Assembly (NCBI GenBank): GCA_963819385.1
Contig: CAWFVV010000006.1
Coordinates: 62,001 to 126,000, forward strand
Reading direction: 5' to 3'
From: JAVDCA01 sp963819385
GTDB lineage: Bacteria; Pseudomonadota; Alphaproteobacteria; Rhizobiales; Xanthobacteraceae
Length of the DNA: 64,000 bases
Every line of letters starts with the position of its first letter. Position 1 is the first letter of the stretch. A program made the translations under genes and the position numbers. The notes beneath the pieces are model-generated. The model had not been told where the DNA came from and did no database searches. It was given only the letters and a program-made list of their open reading frames with translations. Below are positions 30,535 to 38,415 of the stretch, in pieces.

Positions 30535-31329
30535 CTACGCCGCGGCCGCTGCGGTGCGGCGTGCCCAGGCGGCCAGCGCCACGACGATCGCGATCGCGGC
30601 GAGGACGCACCACATGTCGAGGCGCGCATAGGCGAGCGCCCCGCAGATCGTCCCCGCCAGAAATCCCAGCACGAGCGGCCACAGCCTCCCGAACCTGTCC
30701 CGGACCTGCGCATACTCGGCTGCGATCCGCGCGTCGCCGGGGGAGCGCCGCCATGCGCGCCATGCCATCGCGAACTCCGTCGCGTCCACGGCGAACAGCG
30801 TCGTGTTCGTCGTCATGACGTTGGTCGACGGAGATCCTTTGACGAGAAGCCGTACCAGCGCGCTCTGCACGCCCATGGCGGCAATCCCGCACAAGCTCGC
30901 GCAAATGACCGATGGCGCGCCCCGCCCGCCGAATGGCGCCCCGACGTACCACGCCGCAAACAGGCCGATAAGCAGGACGGCCTCCAGGGCGAGCGTCTCG
31001 GGCAAAGCCGAGCGATCGTTTCGGCGCGCGCGCCGCACCATCACGGTCGTGACGACCCCGGCAAGGCAGAACATCGGGATCGCCAGCAGCTTGACCGCCG
31101 CGCCGCTGTCGTGGACCACCGTCTCGGTGCCGGCAAGCACGAAGCTGCCGGTGACCTGGGCGACGTAGAGGCCGAACAAGGCCAGGAAGGTGCAACTGTC
31201 GACGTAGCCGGCAACAAAGCTCAGCAGCACCGGCACGGTCTTCGGCACCGTGTTGGGCACGGTCTTGGGATCGGTCTTGGGATCGGTCTTGGGCACGGCA
31301 GCGATATCCGAGGCCATCATATGCGCCAC
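30535..31329 (-). CDS. DUF1275 (YoaK-type) membrane protein
   Basis: A 264-residue integral membrane protein with about six hydrophobic spans, starting at VPVLLSFVAGYVDSCTFLAL, the DUF1275 hallmark (GxxDAxxF-like), then YVAQVTGSFVLAG and TNVMTTNTTLFAVD. The family function is not known. The N-terminus carries a Thr/Pro/Lys repeat (KTDPKTDPKTVPNTVPKTVP) encoded by a 12-bp tandem array. The start is ATG 31329 or a nearby internal ATG. It is convergent with the aldolase gene and 15 nt downstream of the aminotransferase stop, so probably read with it. Confidence 0.85.
   Translation of the reverse strand: MAHMMASDIAAVPKTDPKTDPKTVPNTVPKTVPVLLSFVAGYVDSCTFLALFGLYVAQVTGSFVLAGTETVVHDSGAAVKLLAIPMFCLAGVVTTVMVRRARRNDRSALPETLALEAVLLIGLFAAWYVGAPFGGRGAPSVICASLCGIAAMGVQSALVRLLVKGSPSTNVMTTNTTLFAVDATEFAMAWRAWRRSPGDARIAAEYAQVRDRFGRLWPLVLGFLAGTICGALAYARLDMWCVLAAIAIVVALAAWARRTAAAAA
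31232..31299. repeat. 12-bp tandem repeat inside the DUF1275 gene
   Basis: Five and two-thirds units of GGCACGGTCTTG/GGATCGGTCTTG. It keeps the reading frame and encodes repeats of Lys/Asn-Thr-Asp/Val-Pro just before the first membrane span, so copy-number changes would lengthen or shorten the N-terminus without breaking the gene. Confidence 0.85.
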
Positions 31330-31344
31330 CTCAACGTCACCGTT

Positions 31345-32535
31345 TCATGGCTTGCCGTGCAGCCAGCGCCCGATCCGCTCCACCGCGGCCTGGGCGTCGT
31401 CGCGCGAACCCGCATAGCAGAACCGCATGAAGTGCCGCCCGTCGGTCGGATCGAAGTCGATCCCCGCGGTCGCCGCCACATGCGCCTCGGCCAGCATCCG
31501 CTGCGCGAAATCCTGGCTGTCATTGGTGAAGCGCAAGACGTCCGCGTAGAGGTAGAACGCACCGTCCGCCGGCAGGAAGCGGTCGAGGCCGGCTTTCGGC
31601 AAGCCCTCGACCAGGATGCGGCGGTTCTCCTCGTAACCGTGCTTGATCGCCTCCATCTCGGCGCGGCCCTCGAACGCCGCCTCGGCGGCGACCTGCGCGA
31701 GCGTCGGTACCGAGATCGCGAAGTTCTGCTGCAACCGCTCGATCGGGCGCACCAGCGGCTCGGGCGCGACCATCCAGCCGATGCGCCAGCCGGTCATGCA
31801 GAAATATTTCGAGAACGAGTTGATGATCACGGCGCGTTCGGAGAACTGCGCGGCGGTCGCGGCCGGGAACGCATAGTCGAGGCCGTGATAGATCTCGTCG
31901 GAGATGAAGCGGATGCCGGCCGCCTCGGCCGCGCCGATCAACTCGCCCAGCGCGTCGGCCGCCATCATCGTGCCGGTCGGGTTGGCGGGGCTCGCGACCA
32001 GCACGCCAGCGAGCGGGCGCTCGCGATGCGCCGCGAGCAGCGCCTCGCCGGTGAGCGCCCAGCGCGTCGCCGCGCCGGTCTCGATCAGCACCGGCTCGCA
32101 ACCGAGCGCGGTCAGGATGTGCCGATAGGGCGGATAGCCCGGGTTGGCGATGGCGACGCGGTCTCCCGGCTCGAACAGCGTGAGAAACGCCAGCATGAAA
32201 GCGGCCGACGAGCCGGTCGTCACCACGATACGGGCGGGATCGACCTCGATGCGGTGGCGCTCGCCGTAGTGGCGCGCGATGCGCCGGCGCAGCGACGGCA
32301 GCCCGAGCGCCTCGGTGTAAGCAATCGGCCGCTCGAGCGCCGCGCGCGCGGCCGCGAGCGCGGTCTTCGGCGCCGGCGCGGCCGGCTGGCCGACCTCCAT
32401 GTGCACGACATGGACCCCGGCAGCTTCCAGCCGCGCGGCCGCGGCCATGACATCCATCACCATGAACGGCGGGACATTGCTGCGCGCCGACGACGTGACG
32501 AGACGTCGGGCCAACTCAGGGTCCACTTTCGGCAT
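31345..32535 (-). CDS. PLP-dependent class I/II aminotransferase
   Basis: A 396-residue fold-type I aminotransferase of the AspC/Aro-like group. It has the cofactor segment VVTTGSSAAFMLAF, NPGYPPYRH, ASPANPTGT for substrate carboxylate contact, DEIYHGLDY, the PLP lysine in NSFSKYFCMTGWRIGW and a C-terminal RFCYAGSRDD. The amino acid used cannot be told. ATG 32535 is the only sensible start. It is followed closely by the DUF1275 gene and is divergent from the M48 protease gene. Confidence 0.92.
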   Translation of the reverse strand: MPKVDPELARRLVTSSARSNVPPFMVMDVMAAAARLEAAGVHVVHMEVGQPAAPAPKTALAAARAALERPIAYTEALGLPSLRRRIARHYGERHRIEVDPARIVVTTGSSAAFMLAFLTLFEPGDRVAIANPGYPPYRHILTALGCEPVLIETGAATRWALTGEALLAAHRERPLAGVLVASPANPTGTMMAADALGELIGAAEAAGIRFISDEIYHGLDYAFPAATAAQFSERAVIINSFSKYFCMTGWRIGWMVAPEPLVRPIERLQQNFAISVPTLAQVAAEAAFEGRAEMEAIKHGYEENRRILVEGLPKAGLDRFLPADGAFYLYADVLRFTNDSQDFAQRMLAEAHVAATAGIDFDPTDGRHFMRFCYAGSRDDAQAAVERIGRWLHGKP

Positions 32536-32765
32536 CTACACCAACCTCTTGAATTATCTGGACGAACAAATTTCGGTGAGCCGCCCGCCGCGCTGTTGCC
32601 GTATTTTCCCGCTTGGTCTACCGCGATGAGCGAGCGCATTGAACCGCGCGCGCACCAAGGCCGGAAGTGCCGAGAGTGATCACGTTGACCGCGCCGGACC
32701 GCACGCATAGGTTGGTCGCCCGGGGCACGCCGCAAAGGCCACTCGGAATCCAAAGACCAGTCGGA

Positions 32766-34175
32766 ATGATGACGGAAGCACGACCTGTCAAGCGGCGGCC
32801 GACGCTCCGAGCTTCCCGCCCGGTCGCGATGTTGGCGGCGTGCGCGCTCCTCGCCTCCGCGCTGCCGGCGCGGGCGCAGCAGATCCCCAAGGGACTGCCG
32901 ATCATCCGCGACGCCGAGATCGAGCAGCTCCTGCGCGACTACACGCGGCCGATCCTGCGCGTCGCCGGGCTCAGCCAGCAGAACATCCACGTCATCATCA
33001 TCAACGACCGCTCGTTCAACGCGTTCGTGGTCGATGCCAAGCACATCTTCGTCAACGCGGGCGCGTTGATGCAGGCGCAGACGCCGAATCAGATGATCGG
33101 CGTGCTTGCGCACGAGACCGGCCATATCGCGGGCGGCCATCTGATGAAGATGCGCGCCGAACTCGCCAACGCGCAGACCGCCGTGATCGTCGGCATGCTG
33201 CTCGGCGTCGGCGCGATGGTGGCGGGCGCGCGCAGCGGCTCCGTGGGCGGCAATCCGGGCGTCGCGCTGCTCGCCCCGCAGATCATGGTGCAGCACTCGC
33301 TGCTTTCCTATCAGCGCCAGCAGGAAGAGCAGGCCGACCGCGCGGGCGTGAAGTTCCTCACCGAGACCGGCCAGTCCGCGCGGGGCATGTACGATACGTT
33401 CAAGCACTTCGCCGACAAGTCGCTGTTCGCCACGCAATATGCGGACCCTTACCTGCAAAACCATCCGCTCCCGGCCGAGCGCATGTCGGCGCTCGCGGTG
33501 ATTGCCAAGACCCCCTATTGGGACAAGCTCGATCCGCCCGACTTGCAGCTGCGCCACGAACTCATGCGCGCCAAGCTCTACGGCTTTCTCGATGAGCCGG
33601 GCGCGGTCCTGCGCCGCTATCCGCTGAGCAACACCAGCCTGCCGGCGCGCTACGCCCGCGCGATCTCGGCCTATCGGCACAGCACGCTGAGCGACGCGAT
33701 CGCCCAGATCGACAGCCTGATCCGCACCGAGCCGAACAATCCCTATTTCTACGAGCTCAAGGGCCAGGCGCTGTTCGAGGCCGGCCGGGCGGCCGAAGCG
33801 GTCGCGCCGTTGCGCCATGCCGCATCGCTCGCGCCGACCCCGGCCCTGATTCAGGTCCTGCTCGCCGAAGCGCTGATCGCGACCAACGACAAGTCGCTCG
33901 CCGACGAGGCGATCCGCGACATCGAGACGGCGCTCGCGCACGATGCCGACATCTCGGACGGCTATGAGTATCTCGCCATGGCCTACGGCCGCAAAGGCGA
34001 CCTTCCGCATGCCGACCTCGCCTCGGCGCAGGCGGCCTTCTCGCGCGGCGATTGGCCGACCGCGCGCCAGCTCGCGTTGCGGGCGAAGACGCGCTTTCCG
34101 GTCGGCACCCCCGGATGGGTGAAGGCCGACGACATCTCGAGCTTCAAGCCCCCGAAGGCCAAGTTTGGCCTATAG
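32766..34175 (+). CDS. M48-family zinc metalloprotease with C-terminal TPR repeats (BepA-like)
   Basis: A periplasmic protease of the BepA/YfgC class that controls outer-membrane protein assembly. The 469-residue product (ATG 32766, or 32769) has a signal peptide ending near ALPARAQQ, the zinc motif LAHETGHIAGGH, the third ligand in RQQEEQADRAGVKFL, and TPR-like helical repeats from about 300 to 445 (NPYFYELKGQALFEAGRAAE). The ribosome site is weak, so the exact start is uncertain. It is followed 55 nt later by a DsbA-family gene, both acting in the periplasm. Confidence 0.92.
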   Translation: MMTEARPVKRRPTLRASRPVAMLAACALLASALPARAQQIPKGLPIIRDAEIEQLLRDYTRPILRVAGLSQQNIHVIIINDRSFNAFVVDAKHIFVNAGALMQAQTPNQMIGVLAHETGHIAGGHLMKMRAELANAQTAVIVGMLLGVGAMVAGARSGSVGGNPGVALLAPQIMVQHSLLSYQRQQEEQADRAGVKFLTETGQSARGMYDTFKHFADKSLFATQYADPYLQNHPLPAERMSALAVIAKTPYWDKLDPPDLQLRHELMRAKLYGFLDEPGAVLRRYPLSNTSLPARYARAISAYRHSTLSDAIAQIDSLIRTEPNNPYFYELKGQALFEAGRAAEAVAPLRHAASLAPTPALIQVLLAEALIATNDKSLADEAIRDIETALAHDADISDGYEYLAMAYGRKGDLPHADLASAQAAFSRGDWPTARQLALRAKTRFPVGTPGWVKADDISSFKPPKAKFGL

Positions 34176-34230
34176 TACCCATCGACCTATGGTATCTGCA
34201 GATCAACGCCGTCACAGAGGATAACGACCG

Positions 34231-34998
34231 ATGAGCTTCAATCTCCGCCTGTTCGCCGCCGCCGCCACGGCCGCGCTGCTGCTGCTGCCGGTGCCGTCGC
34301 GGGCGCAGACGTTCTCGGACACCCAACGCGGCGAGATCGAGAAGATCATCAAGGACTACCTGATCTCCCATCCCGAGGTGCTCGAGCAGGCCTCGGCCGA
34401 GCTCGAGAAGCGCAAGCAGACAGCGGAAGCCGAGAAGGCCAAGACGGAGATCGCGAGCCACGCCCAAGCGCTGTTCAACTCGCCGCGTCAGGTGACGATC
34501 GGCAACACCAAGGGCGACGTCACGCTGGTCGAGTTCTTCGATTACAACTGCGGCTACTGCAAGCGCGCGCTAACCGACCTCACCACCATCATGAAGGACG
34601 ACCCCCATCTGCGCGTCGTCCTCAAGGAATTCCCGGTGCTCGGCCCGGGCTCGGTCGAGGCCGCCAAGGTCGCGGTCGCGGTGCGCATGCAGAACTCGGG
34701 CAAGAAGTACTTCGACTTCCACCAGCGCCTGCTCGGCGGACGCGGCCAGGCGGATCTCGCGCACGCGCTGCAGGCCGCCAAGGAAGCGGGCTTCGACATG
34801 GCGCGCCTCCAGAAGGACATGGCCAGCGACGAGGTGAAGGCCTCGATCGAGGAGGACATGAAGCTCGCCGAGGCGCTCAGCCTCAACGGCACGCCGAGCT
34901 ATGTCATCGGCTCGGAAGTGGTCGTCGGCGCGGTCGGGCTCGATGCGCTCAAGCAGAAGGTCAACGTGGCGCGTTGCGGCAAGGCCACCTGCTCCTGA
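34231..34998 (+). CDS. DsbA-family thiol oxidoreductase
   Basis: A 255-residue exported thioredoxin-fold protein: signal peptide ending PVPSRAQ, an N-terminal helical region (EIEKIIKDYLISHPEVLEQ) like ScsC/Com1 proteins that can multimerise, the active site CGYC at about residues 107-110 in FFDYNCGYCKRA, and the cis-Pro loop GTPSYVIG. A second cysteine pair sits at the extreme C-terminus (ARCGKATCS), which may form an extra disulfide. It could act as oxidase or isomerase. It lies between the M48 protease and aroQ. Confidence 0.9.
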   Translation: MSFNLRLFAAAATAALLLLPVPSRAQTFSDTQRGEIEKIIKDYLISHPEVLEQASAELEKRKQTAEAEKAKTEIASHAQALFNSPRQVTIGNTKGDVTLVEFFDYNCGYCKRALTDLTTIMKDDPHLRVVLKEFPVLGPGSVEAAKVAVAVRMQNSGKKYFDFHQRLLGGRGQADLAHALQAAKEAGFDMARLQKDMASDEVKASIEEDMKLAEALSLNGTPSYVIGSEVVVGAVGLDALKQKVNVARCGKATCS

Positions 34999-35083
34999 GC
35001 CGTCGCGCGCTATCTGAAATCGCAACGGCGGCGCGGGCAGCTTCCCCTCGCCCGCCCCGCCCCCTATAACTCGCGCATCGGAT

Positions 35084-35112
35084 GAAGCCTGGGGACGCAC
35101 TCCCCAGGCTTC
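35084..35112 (+). promoter_or_regulatory. Perfect 12-bp hairpin in the aroQ leader
   Basis: GAAGCCTGGGGA / TCCCCAGGCTTC with a CGCAC loop ends 16 nt before the aroQ start. No T-run follows, so it is more likely a leader structure or RNA-processing signal than an intrinsic terminator for dsbA. Confidence 0.6.
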
Positions 35113-35128
35113 GGCGCGGCGGGACCCC

Positions 35129-35596
35129 ATGCCTCAGACCGTCTACGTCCTCAACGGACCCAATCTCAATCTGCTCGGCACGCGTGAGCCGGAGAAATAC
35201 GGCCACGCCACGCTCGCCGATGTCGAGAAGCTGGTGCGCGCCAAGGCCGACAGCGTCGGCTGGGCGGTCGAGTTCCGTCAGTCGAACCACGAAGGCGATC
35301 TGGTCGACTGGATCCAGGAAGCCGCCGCCAACAAGGCCGTCGGCATCGTGCTCAATCCGGCCGGCTTCACGACCACGTCGATCGCGATCCTCGACGCCAT
35401 TCTGGCCGTCAAGCTGCCCGTGATCGAAACCCACATCACCAACATCCATGCGCGGGAAAGCTTCCGCCACGACTCCTACATCTCCAAGGCCGCGCGGGCC
35501 GTGGTGTGCGGCTTCGGCATCGAGGGCTACGCGCTCGCGATCGCGGGCCTCGCCGCCATGACGAACGCGACGACGGCCGCCGCGAGGAAGAATTAA
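35129..35596 (+). CDS. aroQ: Type II 3-dehydroquinate dehydratase
   Basis: AroQ makes 3-dehydroshikimate in aromatic amino-acid synthesis. The 155-residue flavodoxin-like protein shows VLNGPNLNLLGTREPEKYG with the catalytic Arg19 and Tyr24, LNPAGFTTTSIAI, the substrate loop THITNIHARESFRHDS with the catalytic His, and CGFGIEGYALAI. The length is normal for the dodecameric type II enzyme. It is followed by accB, whose GTG start is 2 nt beyond the aroQ stop, the common rhizobial aroQ-accB-accC order. Confidence 0.97.
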   Translation: MPQTVYVLNGPNLNLLGTREPEKYGHATLADVEKLVRAKADSVGWAVEFRQSNHEGDLVDWIQEAAANKAVGIVLNPAGFTTTSIAILDAILAVKLPVIETHITNIHARESFRHDSYISKAARAVVCGFGIEGYALAIAGLAAMTNATTAAARKN

Positions 35597-35598
35597 CA

Positions 35599-36048
35599 GT
35601 GGCGGACGGACCGGACAAATCGGCCGAAGATATCGTCCGCTCGCTCGCGAAGCTGCTCGACGAGACAGGCCTGAGCGAGATCGAGATCGAGGAAGGCGGC
35701 CGCCGCGTGCGCGTCGCGCGCCCCGTGATGGGCGCGGCCTACATGGCGCCCGCCGCCGTCGCGGCGCCGATCGTCAAGACGGCGGGGGAGCGGTCGGTGG
35801 AGGCCGCCGCCAATCCGGGCGTCGTGCTCTCGCCGATGGTCGGCTCGGCCTATCGGGCGCCCGAGCCCGGCGCCAAGCCGTTCGTTGACATCGGCAGCCG
35901 CGTGAAGGTCGGCGACACGCTGCTCATCATCGAGGCGATGAAGACCTTGAACCAGATTCCGGCGCCGCGCGCCGGCACCGTGACCCAGATCCTGGTCGAG
36001 GATGGTCAGCCCGTCGAGTTCGGCGAGTCGCTGATGATCATCGAGTAA
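35599..36048 (+). CDS. accB: Biotin carboxyl carrier protein of acetyl-CoA carboxylase
   Basis: AccB carries carboxy-biotin to the carboxyltransferase in malonyl-CoA synthesis. The 149-residue protein starts at GTG 35599 (after GAGGAAGAA, 2 nt past aroQ); an N-terminal helical region binds AccC, an Ala/Pro linker follows (about 45-72), then the biotinyl domain with Lys115 in the IIEAMKTLNQI motif. Translational coupling with aroQ is likely. It is separated from accC by a 198-nt structured element. Confidence 0.95.
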   Translation: MADGPDKSAEDIVRSLAKLLDETGLSEIEIEEGGRRVRVARPVMGAAYMAPAAVAAPIVKTAGERSVEAAANPGVVLSPMVGSAYRAPEPGAKPFVDIGSRVKVGDTLLIIEAMKTLNQIPAPRAGTVTQILVEDGQPVEFGESLMIIE

Positions 36049-36061
36049 GTTCATTCGGCGT

Positions 36062-36229
36062 CGTAGGGTGGGCAAAATCGCGTCCACCGCCTACCCGCGT
36101 GGGCGCGGCGCACTGATCTCGGGCCTGCCCGAGATCAGCATCGAGATAATGCGCAAGTCGGGCAAGCCCGACTTGCGTGCGATTTTGCCCACGCGGATGG
36201 ACCGTGCGAAGCGCCGCGCCCACCCTACG
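36062..36229. repeat. Nested palindromic intergenic element between accB and accC
   Basis: Outer arms CGTAGGGTGGGC (36062-36073) and GCCCACCCTACG (36218-36229); a second 14-bp pair GTGGGCAAAATCGC (36068-36081) / GCGATTTTGCCCAC (36179-36192); and two internal hairpins, CTGATCTCGGGC/GCCCGAGATCAG (36113-36138) and GCAAGTCGGGC/GCCCGACTTGC (36153-36176), all perfect. The RNA would fold into a long stem with two arms. It resembles the GTAGGGTGGGC repeat family of Bradyrhizobium-type genomes. Confidence 0.85.
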
Positions 36230-36246
36230 CGGACCCGGAGCCGCTG

Positions 36247-37596
36247 ATGTTCGAAAAAATCCTCATCGCCAACCGCGGCGAGATCGCGCTCCGGGTGCTG
36301 CGCGCCTGCAAGGAGCTCGGCATTCCGACGGTCGCGGTGCATTCCACCGCCGATGCCGACGCGATGCATGTGCGGCTCGCCGACGAGAGCGTATGCATCG
36401 GCCCGCCGCCGGCACGCGACAGCTACCTCAACGTTCCGGCGCTGCTTGCCGCCTGCGAGATCACCGGCGCCGACGCGGTGCATCCGGGCTACGGCTTCCT
36501 GTCCGAGAACGCGCGCTTCGCCGAGATCCTGATCGAGCACGGCGTGCAGTTCATCGGCCCGAAGCCCGACCACATCCGCCTGATGGGCGACAAGATCGAA
36601 GCGAAACGCACCGCCAAGCGGCTCGGCATTCCGGTGGTGCCCGGATCGGAAGGCGGCGTCGGTTCCGACGCGGACGCGCTCGCGATCGCGCGCAACATCG
36701 GCTTCCCGATTCTGGTGAAGGCCGCGGCCGGCGGCGGCGGGCGCGGCATGAAGGTCGCGCGAACGGAAGGCGACCTTTCGGTTGCGCTCGCGACCGCGCG
36801 CGCGGAAGCCAAGGCGGCCTTCGGCGACGATGCGGTCTATCTCGAGAAATATCTGCAGCAGCCGCGCCACATCGAGATCCAGGTGCTCGGCGACGGGCAA
36901 GGCCGCGGCATCCACCTCGGCGAACGTGACTGCTCGCTCCAGCGGCGTCACCAGAAGGTGCTCGAGGAGAGCCCCTCGCCGGCGCTGAACCAGGCCGCGC
37001 GCGACCAGATCGGCGAGACCGTCGCGCGCGCGATCCGCGAGCTCGGCTATCTCGGCGTCGGCACGGTCGAGTTCCTCTACGAGGACGGCCGGTTCTACTT
37101 CATCGAGATGAACACCCGCATCCAGGTCGAGCATCCGGTGACGGAGATGATCACGGACATCGACCTGATCCTCGAACAGATCCGCATCGCCAACGGCAGC
37201 GAGCTCACGATCGCGCAGAAGGACGTGAAGTTCCACGGCCACGCCATCGAGTGCCGCATCAATGCCGAGAACCCGGTGTCGTTCCGCCCCTCGCCGGGCC
37301 GCATCGTGCACTATCATCCGCCGGGCGGCATGGGCGTGCGCGTCAACTCCGCGGTCTATCAGGGTTACACGATCCCGCCGTTCTACGACTCGCTGCTCGG
37401 CAAGCTGATCGTGCACGGCAAGACGCGCGCCGAATGCCTGATGCGGCTGCGCCGCGCGCTCGACGAGTTCGTGGTCGACGGGGTCGAGACCACCTTGCCG
37501 CTCTTTCGCGCCCTCGTGCGCGACACCGACATCGTCGACGGCAGCTACCACATCCACTGGCTCGAGGAGTTCCTCGCCAGAGGTGGCATGGATTAG
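36247..37596 (+). CDS. accC: Biotin carboxylase subunit of acetyl-CoA carboxylase
   Basis: AccC carboxylates the biotin on AccB with ATP and bicarbonate. The 449-residue ATP-grasp protein has MFEKILIANRGEIALRVLRA, HPGYGFLSENARFAE, the glycine-rich ATP loop KAAAGGGGRGMKVAR, the metal-binding EMNTRIQVEHPVTEM with catalytic Arg, and CRINAENP. Its length matches the stand-alone subunit rather than a fused acyl-CoA carboxylase alpha chain. ATG 36247 follows cggag. It lies with accB and aroQ and just upstream of aat. Confidence 0.97.
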   Translation: MFEKILIANRGEIALRVLRACKELGIPTVAVHSTADADAMHVRLADESVCIGPPPARDSYLNVPALLAACEITGADAVHPGYGFLSENARFAEILIEHGVQFIGPKPDHIRLMGDKIEAKRTAKRLGIPVVPGSEGGVGSDADALAIARNIGFPILVKAAAGGGGRGMKVARTEGDLSVALATARAEAKAAFGDDAVYLEKYLQQPRHIEIQVLGDGQGRGIHLGERDCSLQRRHQKVLEESPSPALNQAARDQIGETVARAIRELGYLGVGTVEFLYEDGRFYFIEMNTRIQVEHPVTEMITDIDLILEQIRIANGSELTIAQKDVKFHGHAIECRINAENPVSFRPSPGRIVHYHPPGGMGVRVNSAVYQGYTIPPFYDSLLGKLIVHGKTRAECLMRLRRALDEFVVDGVETTLPLFRALVRDTDIVDGSYHIHWLEEFLARGGMD

Positions 37597-37647
37597 CGCA
37601 TGTTCCGGCGAAGTGGACGCCGGTTCGCCGACAAGAACATGCGCCAA
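37595..37647 (-). repeat. Inverted copy A of a dispersed repeat flanking the receiver gene
   Basis: On the minus strand it reads TTGGCGCATGTTCTTGTCGG then CGAACCGG..TCCACTTCGCCGG. A related copy on the plus strand lies at 38163-38214, so the two face each other across the response-regulator gene. Confidence 0.7.
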
Positions 37648-37655
37648 GGAAAAAT

Positions 37656-38087
37656 TTAGGCGGCGTTCGCCGCGCACATGCCGCTCAGCAGGCGGCCGAC
37701 CCGATCCGGGCTGTAGGGCTTGGGCACGAACGCCGAGCGCGCGACGCCTTGCGCGACGGTCTCGACCGTGCCCGACGTGTAGACGACGACCACCGCCGGC
37801 ATCAATTCGCGCGCGAGCCGGGCGAGCATCGTGCCGTCGAGCGCGCCGCCCAGATTGATGTCGGTGAAGAGGATGTCGACCGTAAGCCCGCCGCGCAGGC
37901 GGCGCAACGCGTCCTCCCCGCTCAGCGCGATGTGGACCTCGAAACCCTGGTGCTCGAACGTGTCGGCGGTCTCGACGCAGATGAGCGCTTCATCCTCGAC
38001 CACGAGCACGCGCACGGGGCGCGCCGGGTCGTTCCCGACTCGCTTGCGGTGATCGCCTTGTTCCGTGGTGATGGCCGTGTTCAGCAC
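37656..38087 (-). CDS. Stand-alone response-regulator receiver protein
   Basis: A 143-residue single-domain CheY-like protein. The acidic pair is in VVEDEALI (31-32), the phospho-acceptor is Asp76 in FTDINLGG, the conserved Thr/Ser lies in YTSGT and the switch Lys123 is in FVPKPYSP. No output domain follows, and no histidine kinase gene is nearby, so it is an orphan; FVPKPY is typical of receivers paired with HWE/HisKA_2 kinases in rhizobia. The start is ATG 38087. It lies on the opposite strand to accC and aat and is bracketed by inverted copies of an intergenic repeat. Confidence 0.88.
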   Translation of the reverse strand: MLNTAITTEQGDHRKRVGNDPARPVRVLVVEDEALICVETADTFEHQGFEVHIALSGEDALRRLRGGLTVDILFTDINLGGALDGTMLARLARELMPAVVVVYTSGTVETVAQGVARSAFVPKPYSPDRVGRLLSGMCAANAA

Positions 38088-38112
38088 GTGCTACCCCTTG
38101 CGGCCGCGCCGT

Positions 38113-38151
38113 AGAGCATGATTCCGTTCCGATGGAATCGGAACATGCTCT
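38113..38151. repeat. Palindromic repeat AGAGCATG..CATGCTCT
   Basis: AGAGCATGATTCCG pairs with CGGAACATGCTCT with one bulged base. It is of the AGAGCATG intergenic repeat type common in Bradyrhizobium-like genomes. It is joined at its right end to repeat copy B at 38163-38214. Confidence 0.65.
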
Positions 38152-38162
38152 GGATTCACGCA

Positions 38163-38214
38163 TTGGCGCATATCGTCGTCGGCGAACCGGTATCCACTTC
38201 GCCGGGATATGGGC
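38163..38214 (+). repeat. Copy B of the dispersed repeat flanking the receiver gene
   Basis: TTGGCGCATATCGTCGTCGG then CGAACCGG..TCCACTTCGCCGG matches copy A (37595-37647, opposite strand) over about 50 nt with a handful of mismatches. Confidence 0.7.
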
Positions 38215-38415
38215 TTGTGCGGCGCGGCACACTTATCGCTAACGCGAACAACCGCCCATGTTTCCAATTTCTTGAAAGATGTAGAGATTTATGGTTGCCG
38301 TTTTGTTAATGCTTTTGCAATGACGTGCCGCGCTGAAGCGGGCAGTATGGCGTTACGCTCAGGCGAGTTTGCGCTGCGGAACTCCAGAACCAACGAACGT
38401 CCGAACGAACGCCCA
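38215..38415. other. AT-richer leader between the receiver gene and aat
   Basis: The segment 38240-38330 is distinctly less GC-rich than its surroundings and contains runs such as ATTTCTTGAAAG and GTTTTGTTAATG, so promoters for the divergent receiver and aat genes probably lie here. No gene is supported, although the aat frame stays open through it. Confidence 0.5.
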
